A DNA stretch of 64,000 nucleotides from Pseudomonadota bacterium (GTDB lineage: Bacteria > Desulfobacterota > Binatia > Binatales > Binataceae): assembly GCA_021323945.1 (NCBI GenBank), contig JAJPKA010000002.1, positions 62,001 through 126,000 of the forward strand, in the 5' to 3' direction. Made by a program: the position numbers and the translations under genes. This document shows positions 45,952-55,921 of the stretch, one piece after another; the stretch's first letter is position 1; the number at the start of each line of letters is the position of its first letter. The notes under the pieces are model-generated. The model saw only the letters and a program-made list of their open reading frames with translations, was not told the origin of the DNA and ran no database searches.

Positions 45952-47505
45952 ATGGCTCTGGAAGTAAAACTCGGACACGACCTCAGATTGCGGCAACAGC
46001 TCGTGATGACGCCGCAACTTCAGCAGGCAATTAAGATTCTCCAACTCTCCTTGCCCGAGCTTGAAGCCGTAGTACAGAGCGAGCTGGACGCCAACCCGGT
46101 GCTGGAACCATTGGATCAGAGCGTCGCCGAAACTGCCGCAAACTCCGATCAATCGGAGGACATGACGCTTGCGGCTGACGGCGAGCCGTTACCGCCGGAA
46201 CCAGATTCAGTCAGTTCTGACTCCGAATCAGGCTGGGAGGACATAGTCGATAGCGTTCCGGCACATGCGGTGGCGACTGAAGGCGCTGATGCTGCAGTCG
46301 AAATTCGCGATCCAAGCTTGGAGAAGTTAGATTGGCGAGAATACCTGGAAACCTACTCTAACAACTGGCAGGACGGCGAACCTCCGGGCGAGGATGATGA
46401 GCGTCGCCAGGCTTTGGAAAACACCCTCACGCGCAAGGCTTCGCTCGAAGATCACTTGATTTGGCAACTGCGGCTCTCCAGCCTTGACCGCGACCAGCAA
46501 CGGATCGGCGCAACAATCATCTACAACCTTAACGACGACGGTTATCTGGAGACTCCTGTCGAAGAGTTGGCCAATCAACTGGCAACCAGTGTCGAATCCG
46601 TCGAAGCTGTCCTCAAGCGGATTCAGCGCTTCGATCCGCCCGGCGTGGCTGCTCGCGACTTGCGCGAATGTCTTCTGGCGCAGCTGCAAAATCTGGGAAT
46701 GGAGGAATCGCTCGCAGCCCGCATTGTAAGTAACCACCTCGACCTCCTGGAGAAGCATCGTTATGGCGAAATTGCCAAGATAATGGGGGTGGGACTGGAT
46801 ATGGTGGCCGAGGCAGCTCGCAGTATCGCGTCGCTGGAACCCAAACCCGGTCGCGATTATGGCGGTGCAGAGCCCACTTACATCGTGCCAGATGTCTATA
46901 TCCAGAAAGTCGGTGATGACTTTGTCGTTACGCTTAATGAATCCGCAGTGCCGCGGTTGCGGTTGGCTAATTATTATCAACGCGTTTTAAACGACAGTGC
47001 CGTCGAAGCGGACACCAAGGAATATCTCCAGGAGCGACTGCGCTCGGCGCGCTGGCTCGTTAAATCAATTTACCAGCGATTGCAGACCATCTTTAAAGTG
47101 GCAAATTCGATCGTTAAGTTTCAGCGACCCTTTTTCGAGCACGGAATCAGTCACTTGAGACCTCTTGTCCTTAAAGACGTCGCTGAGGACATCGGGATGC
47201 ATGAGTCGACAATTAGCCGTGCGACCGCCAATAAGTACGCGCATACGCCGCAAGGAATTTTTGAACTGAAGTTCTTTTTCACTTCAGGTGTTAAGGCCGC
47301 CGACGGCGAGGATGTCAGTGCGGAGACCGTCAAGGAGAAGATCAGGAGCCTGGTAGCTGGCGAAGGTCAAGACAATCCACTCTCCGACCAGGCAATTGCC
47401 GATATTCTGCACAAGGATCAAATCAATATCGCGCGTCGCACGGTAGCCAAGTACCGACAGGCTCTTGGCATTTTGCCCTCTAGTCGCCGCAAGAAGTTGG
47501 CATGA
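45952..47505 (+). CDS. rpoN: RNA polymerase sigma-54 factor
   Basis: Sigma-54 that works with AAA+ activators. Region I is the Gln-rich LRLRQQLVMTPQLQQAIKILQLS segment (in part: QQLVMTPQLQQAIKILQLS); an acidic region II follows (about 60-100), then the core-binding and HTH domains, and the C-terminal RpoN box ARRTVAKYR near residue 505. 517 aa from ATG 45952; GTG 45937 gives five more residues. It begins 16 bases after lptA. Target TGGCAC-type promoters were not found in the window. Confidence 0.95.
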   Translation: MALEVKLGHDLRLRQQLVMTPQLQQAIKILQLSLPELEAVVQSELDANPVLEPLDQSVAETAANSDQSEDMTLAADGEPLPPEPDSVSSDSESGWEDIVDSVPAHAVATEGADAAVEIRDPSLEKLDWREYLETYSNNWQDGEPPGEDDERRQALENTLTRKASLEDHLIWQLRLSSLDRDQQRIGATIIYNLNDDGYLETPVEELANQLATSVESVEAVLKRIQRFDPPGVAARDLRECLLAQLQNLGMEESLAARIVSNHLDLLEKHRYGEIAKIMGVGLDMVAEAARSIASLEPKPGRDYGGAEPTYIVPDVYIQKVGDDFVVTLNESAVPRLRLANYYQRVLNDSAVEADTKEYLQERLRSARWLVKSIYQRLQTIFKVANSIVKFQRPFFEHGISHLRPLVLKDVAEDIGMHESTISRATANKYAHTPQGIFELKFFFTSGVKAADGEDVSAETVKEKIRSLVAGEGQDNPLSDQAIADILHKDQINIARRTVAKYRQALGILPSSRRKKLA

Positions 47506-47629
47506 ATGAGACTTGAGTTGATCGTCCACGTTAAGCGATGTTCCGCCTGGGGCTGGCAAAACCGCGCCACGATATCCCGCTGCAGGTTAAAGTCGGCGTG
47601 GCAAAAGAAGTAATCAGAAAGGTCGTGCT

Positions 47630-48070
47630 ATGCGAAGCAAAGCCAGTTTAGGTAAGAGAAGCCGAGCTGTCGCCCGACGTACGCAACGTTCAGCCTCGAA
47701 GGCGCGCATTCCAGTTCCTGAAGTTACGGTGACATTTCGCCATATCCAGCCCACCGAAGCGATTCGAACCTATGCTGTGCGTAAGCTATCTCATCCCGCC
47801 AAGTTCCTTAAGCGCCCTTGCCAGGTCCATTTAATCCTGACCGTCGACAAATATCGGCATCGCGGAGAAGTTACGGTAAAATCAGGACATATCACCGTCG
47901 CTGCACAGGAGGAGACCAAAGACCTTTATTCGGTCATCGATCTCCTCGCTGATAAGGTCGAGAGACAGTTAAAGAGCCAACGAGGAAAGAACGCTGCCAA
48001 GAAGCTTCGCGCACCTTCTGCTGGCGAGTTGATGGGCAGTGAGGAAACGGCGCCAGAATCGAACAGTTAG
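47630..48070 (+). CDS. hpf: ribosome hibernation-promoting factor, short form
   Basis: HPF/YfiA-family protein that binds the 30S decoding region in stationary phase and inactivates ribosomes. The beta-alpha-beta core is PEVTVTFRHIQPTEAIRTYA to VIDLLADKVERQLKSQRGK (shown in part), with the basic tail. A 30-residue basic N-terminal extension is unusual for HPF. It has the standard place after rpoN, before ptsN. The long-form dimerisation domain is absent. Confidence 0.9.
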   Translation: MRSKASLGKRSRAVARRTQRSASKARIPVPEVTVTFRHIQPTEAIRTYAVRKLSHPAKFLKRPCQVHLILTVDKYRHRGEVTVKSGHITVAAQEETKDLYSVIDLLADKVERQLKSQRGKNAAKKLRAPSAGELMGSEETAPESNS

Positions 48071-48082
48071 CGCCTGCAAACT

Positions 48083-48544
48083 ATGAAGATCACCGAGATC
48101 CTGACCGCTGATATGGTGGTGCCGGACATGAGTGGTACCACAAAGTCTCAGGTATTGCGTGAGCTGGCTCAGCCGCTTGCTAATGGGCACCGCGAGCTGG
48201 ACCTTGCGACGATTACCGCGGTCTTGGCCGAACGCGAGCGCCTAGGTTCCACTGCTATCGGAGATGGTATTGCCATACCACATGGCAAAATGCCGGGTGT
48301 TAAGCAGATTCTCGGAACCTTTGGGCGCCATCGCAAAGGTGTTGACTTCGAGTCGCTGGATGGCAAACCAACTCACCTGTTCTTTGCGCTAATTGCGCCC
48401 GAGGACTCTACCAGCCTGCACCTGAAGGCCCTTGCCCGTGTTTCTCGCCTATTCAAAGACAGCACCTTTCGTGATCGCCTGATGGCGGCCCGCGATGCTC
48501 AGGAAATTTACGGCCTCATCGTCGCAGAGGATGCTCGTTACTAG
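48083..48544 (+). CDS. ptsN: nitrogen-PTS EIIA-like protein
   Basis: PTS IIA-fold regulatory protein; the phosphorylatable His67 is in IGDGIAIPHGKMPG. 153 aa is normal. It usually receives phosphate from NPr, but no ptsP or ptsO gene lies in the window. The gene follows hpf by 12 bases and precedes rapZ, the canonical arrangement. Confidence 0.94.
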   Translation: MKITEILTADMVVPDMSGTTKSQVLRELAQPLANGHRELDLATITAVLAERERLGSTAIGDGIAIPHGKMPGVKQILGTFGRHRKGVDFESLDGKPTHLFFALIAPEDSTSLHLKALARVSRLFKDSTFRDRLMAARDAQEIYGLIVAEDARY

Positions 48545-48590
48545 CTACGACTGATTGCCATCGGCAACGTGCAAGTTGCTAAATATCCCG

Positions 48591-49490
48591 ATGACAATTT
48601 CGGGCTCCTCAGCTGATTTAGGGTTTCATCTGTTTATTGTGACCGGAGTGTCTGGCTCGGGCCGCGGATCCGCAATGCGGGTGCTGGAAGACCTTGGGTT
48701 CTATTGCGTGGATAATCTTCCAGTCGCGTTAGCTCGCTCGGTAGTCCATTTGGTGCGCCAGCATGATGCTACTATCCCGGGTGTCGCGCTCGGAATTGAC
48801 GCCAGAGAGCGTCTGTTTTTCCCTCAGTGGCCACAGGCGTTTGCGGAACTTGAGCGAGACGGCTTCAAGCCCCAGGTCATCTTTCTCAACGCTTCGGACG
48901 ACGTGTTGGCACGTCGCTATTCGGAAAGCCGACGCCCCCATCCTTTGGCGGAGGGCGGTATGAGTGTGGTCGAGAGTATCCGGCGCGAGCGGCTCGCCTT
49001 GGCGGAAATCCGCGAGCGGGCGAGCCTGGTGATCGACACCACCACCACCACTATTCATCAGCTGCGTGAAATCATCACCGCCGCTGTGCTTGGTACACGG
49101 ACCGGCAGCAATATGACGGTCTCGTTGGTCTCATTCGGGTACAAATATGGACACCCAGTGGGGCTCGACCTGGTTTTTGACGTCCGCTTTCTACCCAATC
49201 CTTTCTTTGTGCCGGAACTGCGCGAACTTACAGGAACCGATGCCCGTGTCCGCGATTTTGTAATGTCGCAACCAGAAGCGCGCCATTTTGTCGAGGAGGT
49301 CACTCGTTTACTTGGGTTTCTCATCCCTCTCTATCGACGCGAAGGCAAGAGCTATCTCTCAATCGGTTTGGGATGTACCGGGGGACGACATCGCTCACCC
49401 GTAGTGGTTCGGGCTTTGCGCGACTCATTAGCTCACGAAGGATTCGAGGTCGAGATCCGCGACCACGACCTGGAACGAGATGCCCAGTGA
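48591..49490 (+). CDS. rapZ: RapZ-like RNase adapter with altered P-loop
   Basis: RapZ-family protein; in E. coli it senses glucosamine 6-phosphate and guides sRNA cleavage by RNase E. The N-terminal P-loop domain begins VTGVSGSGRGSAMRVLE, where the Walker A Lys-Ser of GSGKS is Arg-Gly. The next segment, DLGFYCVDNLPVAL, is standard, as is the C-terminal GLGCTGGRHRSP. ATG 48591 is preferred over TTG 48555. Ends the sigma-54 cluster; no PTS gene follows. Confidence 0.88.
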   Translation: MTISGSSADLGFHLFIVTGVSGSGRGSAMRVLEDLGFYCVDNLPVALARSVVHLVRQHDATIPGVALGIDARERLFFPQWPQAFAELERDGFKPQVIFLNASDDVLARRYSESRRPHPLAEGGMSVVESIRRERLALAEIRERASLVIDTTTTTIHQLREIITAAVLGTRTGSNMTVSLVSFGYKYGHPVGLDLVFDVRFLPNPFFVPELRELTGTDARVRDFVMSQPEARHFVEEVTRLLGFLIPLYRREGKSYLSIGLGCTGGRHRSPVVVRALRDSLAHEGFEVEIRDHDLERDAQ

Positions 49491-49647
49491 AAGGTTTTGC
49501 TCTTGAATGACTACTCCTCGGATCGCCACTTCCTACCAAGGGCGGACGCTACCTCGTGCCGAAGCCAAGAGCTGTGCCTGCTCCAAGTGCTGAGCCCTTT
49601 TCCGTCGATCCTCAATTAGCACTTATGACAGGTAGCCGAGTGGTTAC

Positions 49648-50385
49648 ATGTCCGCGCTTAATGCGCCTGTTGTCTTTGGTGCGCTGATGTTGGCCATCAG
49701 CTCATTTCGAAGCGGCCCCAAGGTGCCAGATATCAGGCGAAACCCTATCAATAGCCTCCGGCTAGCTGGTTTGGTGGCTTTGTTCGGCTTATCGGCATAT
49801 CTTCTGACCACTCACCGCCAACTGTTCGAGAATCCTAATGTCCTCAGGAATGAGGTTCTGTCGTGGGGACCCTGGGCCCCTATCGTCTACATGCTGATGT
49901 ATGCGATCGGCCCATCTTTTTTGGTCCCGGGAGCTGTTATGACCATAGCAGCCGGACTTGCCTTTGGTGCTTGGTGGGGTTCGATATGGTCGATAGTGGG
50001 AGCGGATGTGGGTGCGATGGTCGCCTTTGGGGCAGGACGATTTCTCGGCAGAGCGTTCGTCGAACGAAAGATGGGATCCCGACTTCGCCCAATACTCGGC
50101 GGGCTCGAGCGCAATGGCTTTTATCTAACCCTGTATTTACGTCTGGTACCGCTTATTCCTTACAATGCATTCAACCTGATCGCAGGTGCATCGCCTATTA
50201 GGTTCAAGGACTATTTCTGGGCCAGTATCATCGGAATGATTCCAGGTACAGTACTATTTGCCCTGCTCGGTGACTCACTCTGGAAGCCCGGGTCGCCCCG
50301 CTTCTTCATCGCCTTGGGCTTGATCGCCTGTTGCTTCGCCGCAGTTGAAATATACCGGCGAAGAACAACAGATCCGATTATCTAG
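49648..50385 (+). CDS. TVP38/TMEM64-family (VTT-domain) membrane protein
   Basis: Polytopic membrane protein of 245 aa with the VTT/DedA-like core: PSFLVPGAVMTIAAGLAFG, GADVGAMVAFGAGRFLGR and, after a short charged loop, LRLVPLIPYNAFNLIAGASPI. Several hydrophobic segments flank the core. DedA/VTT proteins have been linked to lipid carrier recycling and membrane homeostasis; the role here is unknown. Not clearly in an operon with rapZ (157-base gap). Confidence 0.88.
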   Translation: MSALNAPVVFGALMLAISSFRSGPKVPDIRRNPINSLRLAGLVALFGLSAYLLTTHRQLFENPNVLRNEVLSWGPWAPIVYMLMYAIGPSFLVPGAVMTIAAGLAFGAWWGSIWSIVGADVGAMVAFGAGRFLGRAFVERKMGSRLRPILGGLERNGFYLTLYLRLVPLIPYNAFNLIAGASPIRFKDYFWASIIGMIPGTVLFALLGDSLWKPGSPRFFIALGLIACCFAAVEIYRRRTTDPII

Positions 50386-50479
50386 ACCGCGCTCGGTATT
50401 CGATGGCGATATAGCCGGGCGACAACATTTGGACGGCAAACTAACCCCGCCAGCTGCTCGGTTTTGACAGTTGTGAGCG

Positions 50480-51640
50480 TTAACGCCGAGAACTCGTTAT
50501 AAGATCGCGCACGACCTCGATAACATCGAATACGTCGCCTTCGCTCATGGATGGATAGATGGGCAATGAGACCAGGCTCTCGTACGCCGATAGTGCGTTC
50601 GGAAAGTCTTGCCGGCTGTATCGATATTGCTCTCGATAAAACGGATGGAGATGAAGAGGGATAAAATGCACGCTGGTCCCGATATTGCGCTCGCGCATCA
50701 TCTCAATAAACTGGCCACGAGTGACGCGCAGACTCTCCAACCGCAAGCGTATCGGATACAGGTGCCATGAATGTTCGACCTCTGCCCGCTCGACTGGTAG
50801 GACGATGTCTTCAATGTCGCGCAGTCCTGCACAGTAAAGTTCCGCGATGCGCTTTCGTGCTTTCCACATCCGGTCGCACTTGGCGAGCTGCACAAGGCCC
50901 ATCGCTGCGGCGATGTCGGTCATATTGTACTTGAATCCGGGCTTCGATATTTCGTAATACCATGACCCTTCAGCAGTGTATCTCCTCCATGCGTCCTTAC
51001 TGATGCCATGCAGGCTCATGATGCGAACGTTGTCGGCGTATTCACTGTTCGCCGTAGTCGCCATGCCCCCTTTGCCGGTGCAGAGGGTTTTGGTCGCGTA
51101 GAAGGAGAAGCACGCCAGGTCGCCGAAGTTGCCCACCCGCCTTCCATTAAACGATGCAGGAAGTGCGTGGGCTGCATCTTCGATTAGCTTTACTTGATGC
51201 AGTCGTGAGATCTCGAGAATCCGAGCTAAATCACACGGATGTCCTGCGTAATGGACCGCGATGATGGCACGAGTTCGCGGTGTAATGGCCTTTTCAACCC
51301 CTAGCGGATCGATGTTCAGCGTGTCGGGTTCACAATCAACCAGTACCGGGTGAGCTTTGAAATAGTGGACGACTTCGGCCGTCGCCGCAAAGGTCATGGT
51401 CGGAACTAAAACCTCGTCACCTTCTGCCAGACCGATGCTGTCTAGCGCGAGGTGAAGCGCAGCGGTACACGAATTCAGTGCGACCGCATGCGGGACGTCG
51501 ATATATCTGGCGAAAGCCTCCTCGAAGGCGCGTACCTGCGGTCCCGTTGTCAACCATCCCGATCGCAGAACTTTAACGACCTCAGCAACTTCTTCATCGC
51601 CGACGCAAGGAACATGAAAAGGTAGAAAATTGCTTCTCAT
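50480..51640 (-). CDS. DegT/DnrJ/EryC1/StrS-family sugar aminotransferase
   Basis: PLP enzyme that usually aminates a nucleotide-linked keto sugar for surface polysaccharide or LPS. Conserved: LNSCTAALHLAL (54-65), VPTMTFAATAE, VHYAGHPCDL, EDAAHALPASF (Asp155) and the PLP-Lys184 in FYATKTLCTGKGG. 386 aa is normal. It stands alone on the minus strand, so the sugar is unknown. Confidence 0.92.
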   Translation of the reverse strand: MRSNFLPFHVPCVGDEEVAEVVKVLRSGWLTTGPQVRAFEEAFARYIDVPHAVALNSCTAALHLALDSIGLAEGDEVLVPTMTFAATAEVVHYFKAHPVLVDCEPDTLNIDPLGVEKAITPRTRAIIAVHYAGHPCDLARILEISRLHQVKLIEDAAHALPASFNGRRVGNFGDLACFSFYATKTLCTGKGGMATTANSEYADNVRIMSLHGISKDAWRRYTAEGSWYYEISKPGFKYNMTDIAAAMGLVQLAKCDRMWKARKRIAELYCAGLRDIEDIVLPVERAEVEHSWHLYPIRLRLESLRVTRGQFIEMMRERNIGTSVHFIPLHLHPFYREQYRYSRQDFPNALSAYESLVSLPIYPSMSEGDVFDVIEVVRDLITSSRR

Positions 51641-51721
51641 CCGAATCGCCCGCAGGAGCTCTTTAAGTCTTACTATTGCCGTATCATCTTTACGACCAGC
51701 TTCCGGATTACCGGGGTCTTG

Positions 51722-52660
51722 TCAAACTTCGACCTCACACATTATGAAGTCGTGGTCGGAAAAGCGTCGGCCAAGCGCCGAGCTTCTCGCAGGTACAACC
51801 AGCGCTGAACCGGCTATTGGCTTGAGGCCCCGAAGAGCCAACCAGTCCAGCTTGGGACGAATGAACGGTGGCACCAGCCGGCTCGGGGTAAAAGTGGGTG
51901 CTCCCCTGACATTGGCACCCGTCGTGTCAAAGCCCGCCTCTCGCAGACGATGGAATAACGGTTCCCATTTTTGCGGATGCCGAAATCTCGCAGGCCAAAG
52001 CGCCATTAATCCCATCACTGGGATGAACGAGACCGGATGACTTAAACTGACCGTGGTGGTATTAAAATCGCCACCTATAATTGCCGGAATTCCCGGCGGC
52101 ATTTGCCGCAGGAATTGGCTCATTTGCAAGTCACGTCCCGCCGGGTCCCAGCGACTATTGAGGTGGGCGACGCCCAGCACGATCGTGCGCCGATTGACTA
52201 CGATTGTTCCCGTCAGTCCGGCAGGTGCTCCCACGAGCCGGTGATCCCGGCTCCGTAACAGAGCCCGCGACAAAGGCAGCACACGCACGTCCGCCAATGG
52301 CCAGGCACTTAGTATCGCATTGCCGATGAACGAAACGGGCGGCCCGCTCCTGCGGCTGATGCCAAATTCCCCGATGTATGCAAAGCTCATATCCAAGGCA
52401 GCCGCAAGCTCGGCCGCAGTCTCGCGCCATCCCGATCTTCGCACGTGCCAGTCCATCTCGGACAAAAGAATGATTTGGGGATGATTTAGCGGTGGGCGTT
52501 TCAGGCGTTGCAACATCTTGTCAATAGCCCGGCCGCTGCGCGCATTAAAGGCGACAACCTTAAGATGTCGCGGATCAGGCGACGCGGAGCGATTAACGAT
52601 GATGGGCCCCCAGGGATGGGGATTACTCGCGGCGCCCACTGTCGCCGCCGCAGTCCTCAT
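51722..52660 (-). CDS. endonuclease/exonuclease/phosphatase-family protein
   Basis: EEP-fold hydrolase. The catalytic elements are all present: VVAFNARSG, ILLSEMDWHV (metal Glu), GVAHLNSR, IGGDFNTT (Asp/Asn), LDWLALRG and the terminal SDHDFIMCEV (Asp-His). 312 aa. No signal peptide. Substrate could be DNA, a phospholipid or an inositol phosphate and cannot be told apart. The DegT gene lies downstream on the same strand. Confidence 0.88.
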   Translation of the reverse strand: MRTAAATVGAASNPHPWGPIIVNRSASPDPRHLKVVAFNARSGRAIDKMLQRLKRPPLNHPQIILLSEMDWHVRRSGWRETAAELAAALDMSFAYIGEFGISRRSGPPVSFIGNAILSAWPLADVRVLPLSRALLRSRDHRLVGAPAGLTGTIVVNRRTIVLGVAHLNSRWDPAGRDLQMSQFLRQMPPGIPAIIGGDFNTTTVSLSHPVSFIPVMGLMALWPARFRHPQKWEPLFHRLREAGFDTTGANVRGAPTFTPSRLVPPFIRPKLDWLALRGLKPIAGSALVVPARSSALGRRFSDHDFIMCEVEV

Positions 52661-52704
52661 CAGCTCGTCCTGTGTGCTCGGGCATTCTGGCTATCGCATC
52701 AATC

Positions 52705-54789
52705 TTACACAGCCTGCAAGGTAGCCTTAAATTCTTCTAAAGAGGTGATCGGCGCTGAGCACGTGTGCTCCCGACAGACGAACGCTGTGATGCGGCCGCC
52801 AACTTGCTTCTTTCCAGCGACAATTGCGGGCATCAACGGATCGGCATTGCTATGGGGCTCCACGGTAATTATGGCCCGATTAGGAACGTAAAGCTGTCCA
52901 AGACAATTCAGCCATTCGCGCTTTTGGCGGTCGTTAGCTTCAGCAACAATGACGACCTCAGTGGCGCCTCGTTCGAATAGATCGACTGCCTCTAACATGT
53001 GGCTAAATGCGAACGGTTGCTTCTCCATGAAGGGAGCGAACAGGCGAAGCGTCTTTTCAGCTTCGCTCATGTATCGCTCGTCGTGTGCATACCAATACAA
53101 CCGAAGGAGGGCCATCGCCGCCGCGCTGTTGCCCGAGGGCGTGGAACCGTCAAAGGCAGACTTGACTCGGGTTATCAGCTGCTCGTGATCGTCCGACGTA
53201 AAGAAAAATCCCCCGTTTTCTCGGTCGACGAAGCGCTGGATAAGCACTTCTGCGAGTTCGCGTGCGAATCCCAGGTACTCCCGCTCCATTGACGCTTCGT
53301 ACAGGTCTATCAGGGCGCTAACCATCAGCGCATAGTCTTCAACGTAGGCATTAAACCGAGCAACACCGTCTTTGTAGACTCGGCGCAATGACTTTCCATC
53401 CCAAAGTCGCGTCCTTACAAACTCCACTGCACGCGTAGCAGAACGCAGAAACCGCTCGTCTCCAAGGGTGCGGTAGCCTTGGGCGAAGGCGCTGATCATC
53501 ATCGCATTCCAAGCTGCGATAATTTTCTCGTCCCTGCCAGGCTTTACCCGGCCCTCTCGAGCCTGAAACAGCAATCTGCGCGCTGCCTCCAGGGACAAAT
53601 TGAACTCTTCAGGCGACTTGTTGAAAAGCCGAGCGGCATCGGCGGGATCAATAGTCCGATGGAGAACGTTGCGCCCCTCGAAATTTCCCTCCTCAGTCAC
53701 ATCAAAAAAGCGCATGACCAAAGGAGTGAGCTCCGGTCCCAGCACGCTCAGCAAATCACTGGGCGTCCAGAGAAAAAACCGACCTTCCTCGCCTTCGCTA
53801 TCCGCATCCTGGCTTGAAAAGAAGCCTCCCTCCTCGCTGCTCATCTCGCGGATAACATAGTCCAGCGTCTCGCGACCAATACGGATGAACTCGGGTTCGT
53901 TTAATGCGCAACCGGCTTCAAGGTAAAGACGAGCAAGTAGCGCATTGTCGTACAACATCTTCTCGAAATGCGGCACCAGCCAGCGCTCATCGACGCTATA
54001 GCGATGGAAACCACCCCCGAGCTGGTCGTAAATGCCGCCTCGCGCCATCTTGAGCAAGGTATCCCTCACCATCTCGGCGAATGACGGTTCCCTTTCCGCC
54101 ACGTACACCCGCAGGAACAAAGAGAACGCAAACGCATTGGGGAATTTGGGAGCCCGCCCAATACCGCCGTTGACCCAATCATAGCTTCTCGCCAACGCCT
54201 TCGCCCCCGCCAGCGCTAGCCCACGCTTCATTTCACCGTCTTGGACCTTATAATTCCCAAGTGCGGCGATAGCCTGGGTGAGTCGCTCGACGTTTTGTTG
54301 CACGTCCGGCTGGCGATTATGGTAGGCATCAGCTATCGCTTTCAGCACTCGCGGAAAGCCGATCATGCCTCGGCGATCCTCCGGGGGAAAGTAGGTGCCA
54401 CCGAAAAATGGCTTGCAATCGGGAGTGAGAAAAACGGTCAGTGGCCATCCACCGTGCCCCGTAAGCATTTGAACCGCATCCATGTAAATCTGATCCAGAT
54501 CAGGTCGCTCCTCGCGGTCGACCTTGATCGGGACAAAATTTTCGTTAATCAGGCGCGCAATTGCCTCGTCCTCAAACGACTCCCGTTCCATCACGTGACA
54601 CCAGTGGCACGCCGAGTAACCGATTGACAGCAATATCGGCTTGTTTTCCGCTCGGGCCACCTCGAGCGCTTCCGGACCCCAGGGGTACCAATCCACCGGG
54701 TTGTAGGCATGTTGGCGCAGGTAGGGGCTGTTTTCCTTGACTAGACGGTTCGGCTTGCGCTCGGGATGCAAGTTTGCTTGCTCACTCAT
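52705..54789 (-). CDS. thioredoxin-domain/glycosidase-fold protein of the YyaL/SPATA20 family
   Basis: A 694-residue protein with an N-terminal thioredoxin-like DUF255 domain carrying CHWC at 61-64 ([17 protein letters not shown]), then a six-hairpin (alpha/alpha) toroid domain, for example [20 protein letters not shown]. The family is widespread and its biochemical role is unresolved. It is likely cytoplasmic. Ends near the EEP gene on the same strand. Confidence 0.92.
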   Translation of the reverse strand: MSEQANLHPERKPNRLVKENSPYLRQHAYNPVDWYPWGPEALEVARAENKPILLSIGYSACHWCHVMERESFEDEAIARLINENFVPIKVDREERPDLDQIYMDAVQMLTGHGGWPLTVFLTPDCKPFFGGTYFPPEDRRGMIGFPRVLKAIADAYHNRQPDVQQNVERLTQAIAALGNYKVQDGEMKRGLALAGAKALARSYDWVNGGIGRAPKFPNAFAFSLFLRVYVAEREPSFAEMVRDTLLKMARGGIYDQLGGGFHRYSVDERWLVPHFEKMLYDNALLARLYLEAGCALNEPEFIRIGRETLDYVIREMSSEEGGFFSSQDADSEGEEGRFFLWTPSDLLSVLGPELTPLVMRFFDVTEEGNFEGRNVLHRTIDPADAARLFNKSPEEFNLSLEAARRLLFQAREGRVKPGRDEKIIAAWNAMMISAFAQGYRTLGDERFLRSATRAVEFVRTRLWDGKSLRRVYKDGVARFNAYVEDYALMVSALIDLYEASMEREYLGFARELAEVLIQRFVDRENGGFFFTSDDHEQLITRVKSAFDGSTPSGNSAAAMALLRLYWYAHDERYMSEAEKTLRLFAPFMEKQPFAFSHMLEAVDLFERGATEVVIVAEANDRQKREWLNCLGQLYVPNRAIITVEPHSNADPLMPAIVAGKKQVGGRITAFVCREHTCSAPITSLEEFKATLQAV

Positions 54790-55084
54790 TGTTTAGCTCG
54801 ACTCTAAGAACTGATGTAACGGGCAGGATCTTTGTAAACCTTGTTACCTCAAGGCTATCACTTCAATGCCGGCTCTGCTATCATTGCGCGTTCCCGCGCG
54901 ATTGCCCGCCATTCATGCTACTTTCCCCGCTATTGTCCGCATCGGCAAAGGGCCTGAACCGAGCGATACCTCCGGTTTCAAGGGGTAGCCTGGGTGCTTG
55001 CCGCAACGGATTAAGGCTGCATATAGTCAGCTCGTCAGCTGGACCCGGTGGTTCAACCGTGATTTCTTTTTCAAGGAAGCATAA

Positions 55085-55864
55085 GTGACAGCCGTTGAAA
55101 GTTTCGTCGAGGTTGCCGGCGGCAAAGTTCAAATGATGCAGGGAGGGAGCGGCCGCCCCCTGTTGATCCTCCACCACGACGTCGGAAACCCTGGATGGTT
55201 GCCCTTTTACGATACTCTCGCCACAGATTGTTTGGTTTACGTGCCCTCCCATCCGGGTTTCGGAAAGTCTGAGCGTCCCGAATGGATGCGCACGATTCGT
55301 GATATGGCGATCGTTTATGAATGGCTGCTCAACGTGCTAAACGTCGGCCCCTGTCCGATAATCGGTCTCGGTCTGGGCGGATGGATAGCCGCTGAGATGG
55401 CGATGATGTGTCGTCATACTCTTTCACATCTGGTGCTGGTTAATGCTGCAGGGTTACAGCCGCGAGAGGGGGAAATTCTCGACCAGTTCCTGATCAACAC
55501 GATCGACTATTTGCGATCAGGATTCGAAAATCAGGATAAATACGTTGAACTTTACACCGCTGAGCCGTCACTGGATCAGCTCGAACAATGGGAAATCAAT
55601 CGCGAAATGACCAGCCGCATTGCCTACAAACCGTATATGTATGACCCGACCCTCCCGCATCTTATTCGGGGCATCAGCACCCCTACGTTGATCGTTTGGG
55701 GAGCGCAAAATCGTATCGTACCCCGGATTTGCGGCGAGCAGTATCGCGAGGCAATCCGCGGCGCTCGACTCGAGATCGTTGCGGGGGCCGGTCATTTCTT
55801 GGAAGTAGAGAAGCCTGCCGAACTGGCCACGATGGTCAAGGATTTTGTGTCTCGAGACTCATAA
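55085..55864 (+). CDS. alpha/beta-hydrolase-fold protein lacking the nucleophile
   Basis: Alpha/beta-hydrolase fold of 259 aa. The nucleophile elbow, normally GxSxG, reads GLGLG at 94-98, with Gly96 at the Ser position. The acid-loop Asp is Asn209 in WGAQNRIVP; His237 remains in GAGHFLEVEKP. Hydrolysis by the usual triad is therefore unlikely; the protein could be a lyase-like or binding variant. Start is GTG. The luciferase-like gene begins 57 bases downstream, and the pair is mirrored by the genes at 57.3-59.4 kb. Confidence 0.85.
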   Translation: MTAVESFVEVAGGKVQMMQGGSGRPLLILHHDVGNPGWLPFYDTLATDCLVYVPSHPGFGKSERPEWMRTIRDMAIVYEWLLNVLNVGPCPIIGLGLGGWIAAEMAMMCRHTLSHLVLVNAAGLQPREGEILDQFLINTIDYLRSGFENQDKYVELYTAEPSLDQLEQWEINREMTSRIAYKPYMYDPTLPHLIRGISTPTLIVWGAQNRIVPRICGEQYREAIRGARLEIVAGAGHFLEVEKPAELATMVKDFVSRDS

Positions 55865-55921
55865 CGCGGCCCGGCAGCGCGCTCGCCGGCTCGGAGGGTT
55901 CACGGTGCAGGAGGTACCGAA

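Noticed and set aside
46327-46980. 217-residue minus-strand open frame
   Set aside because: Antisense to rpoN; no recognisable motifs.
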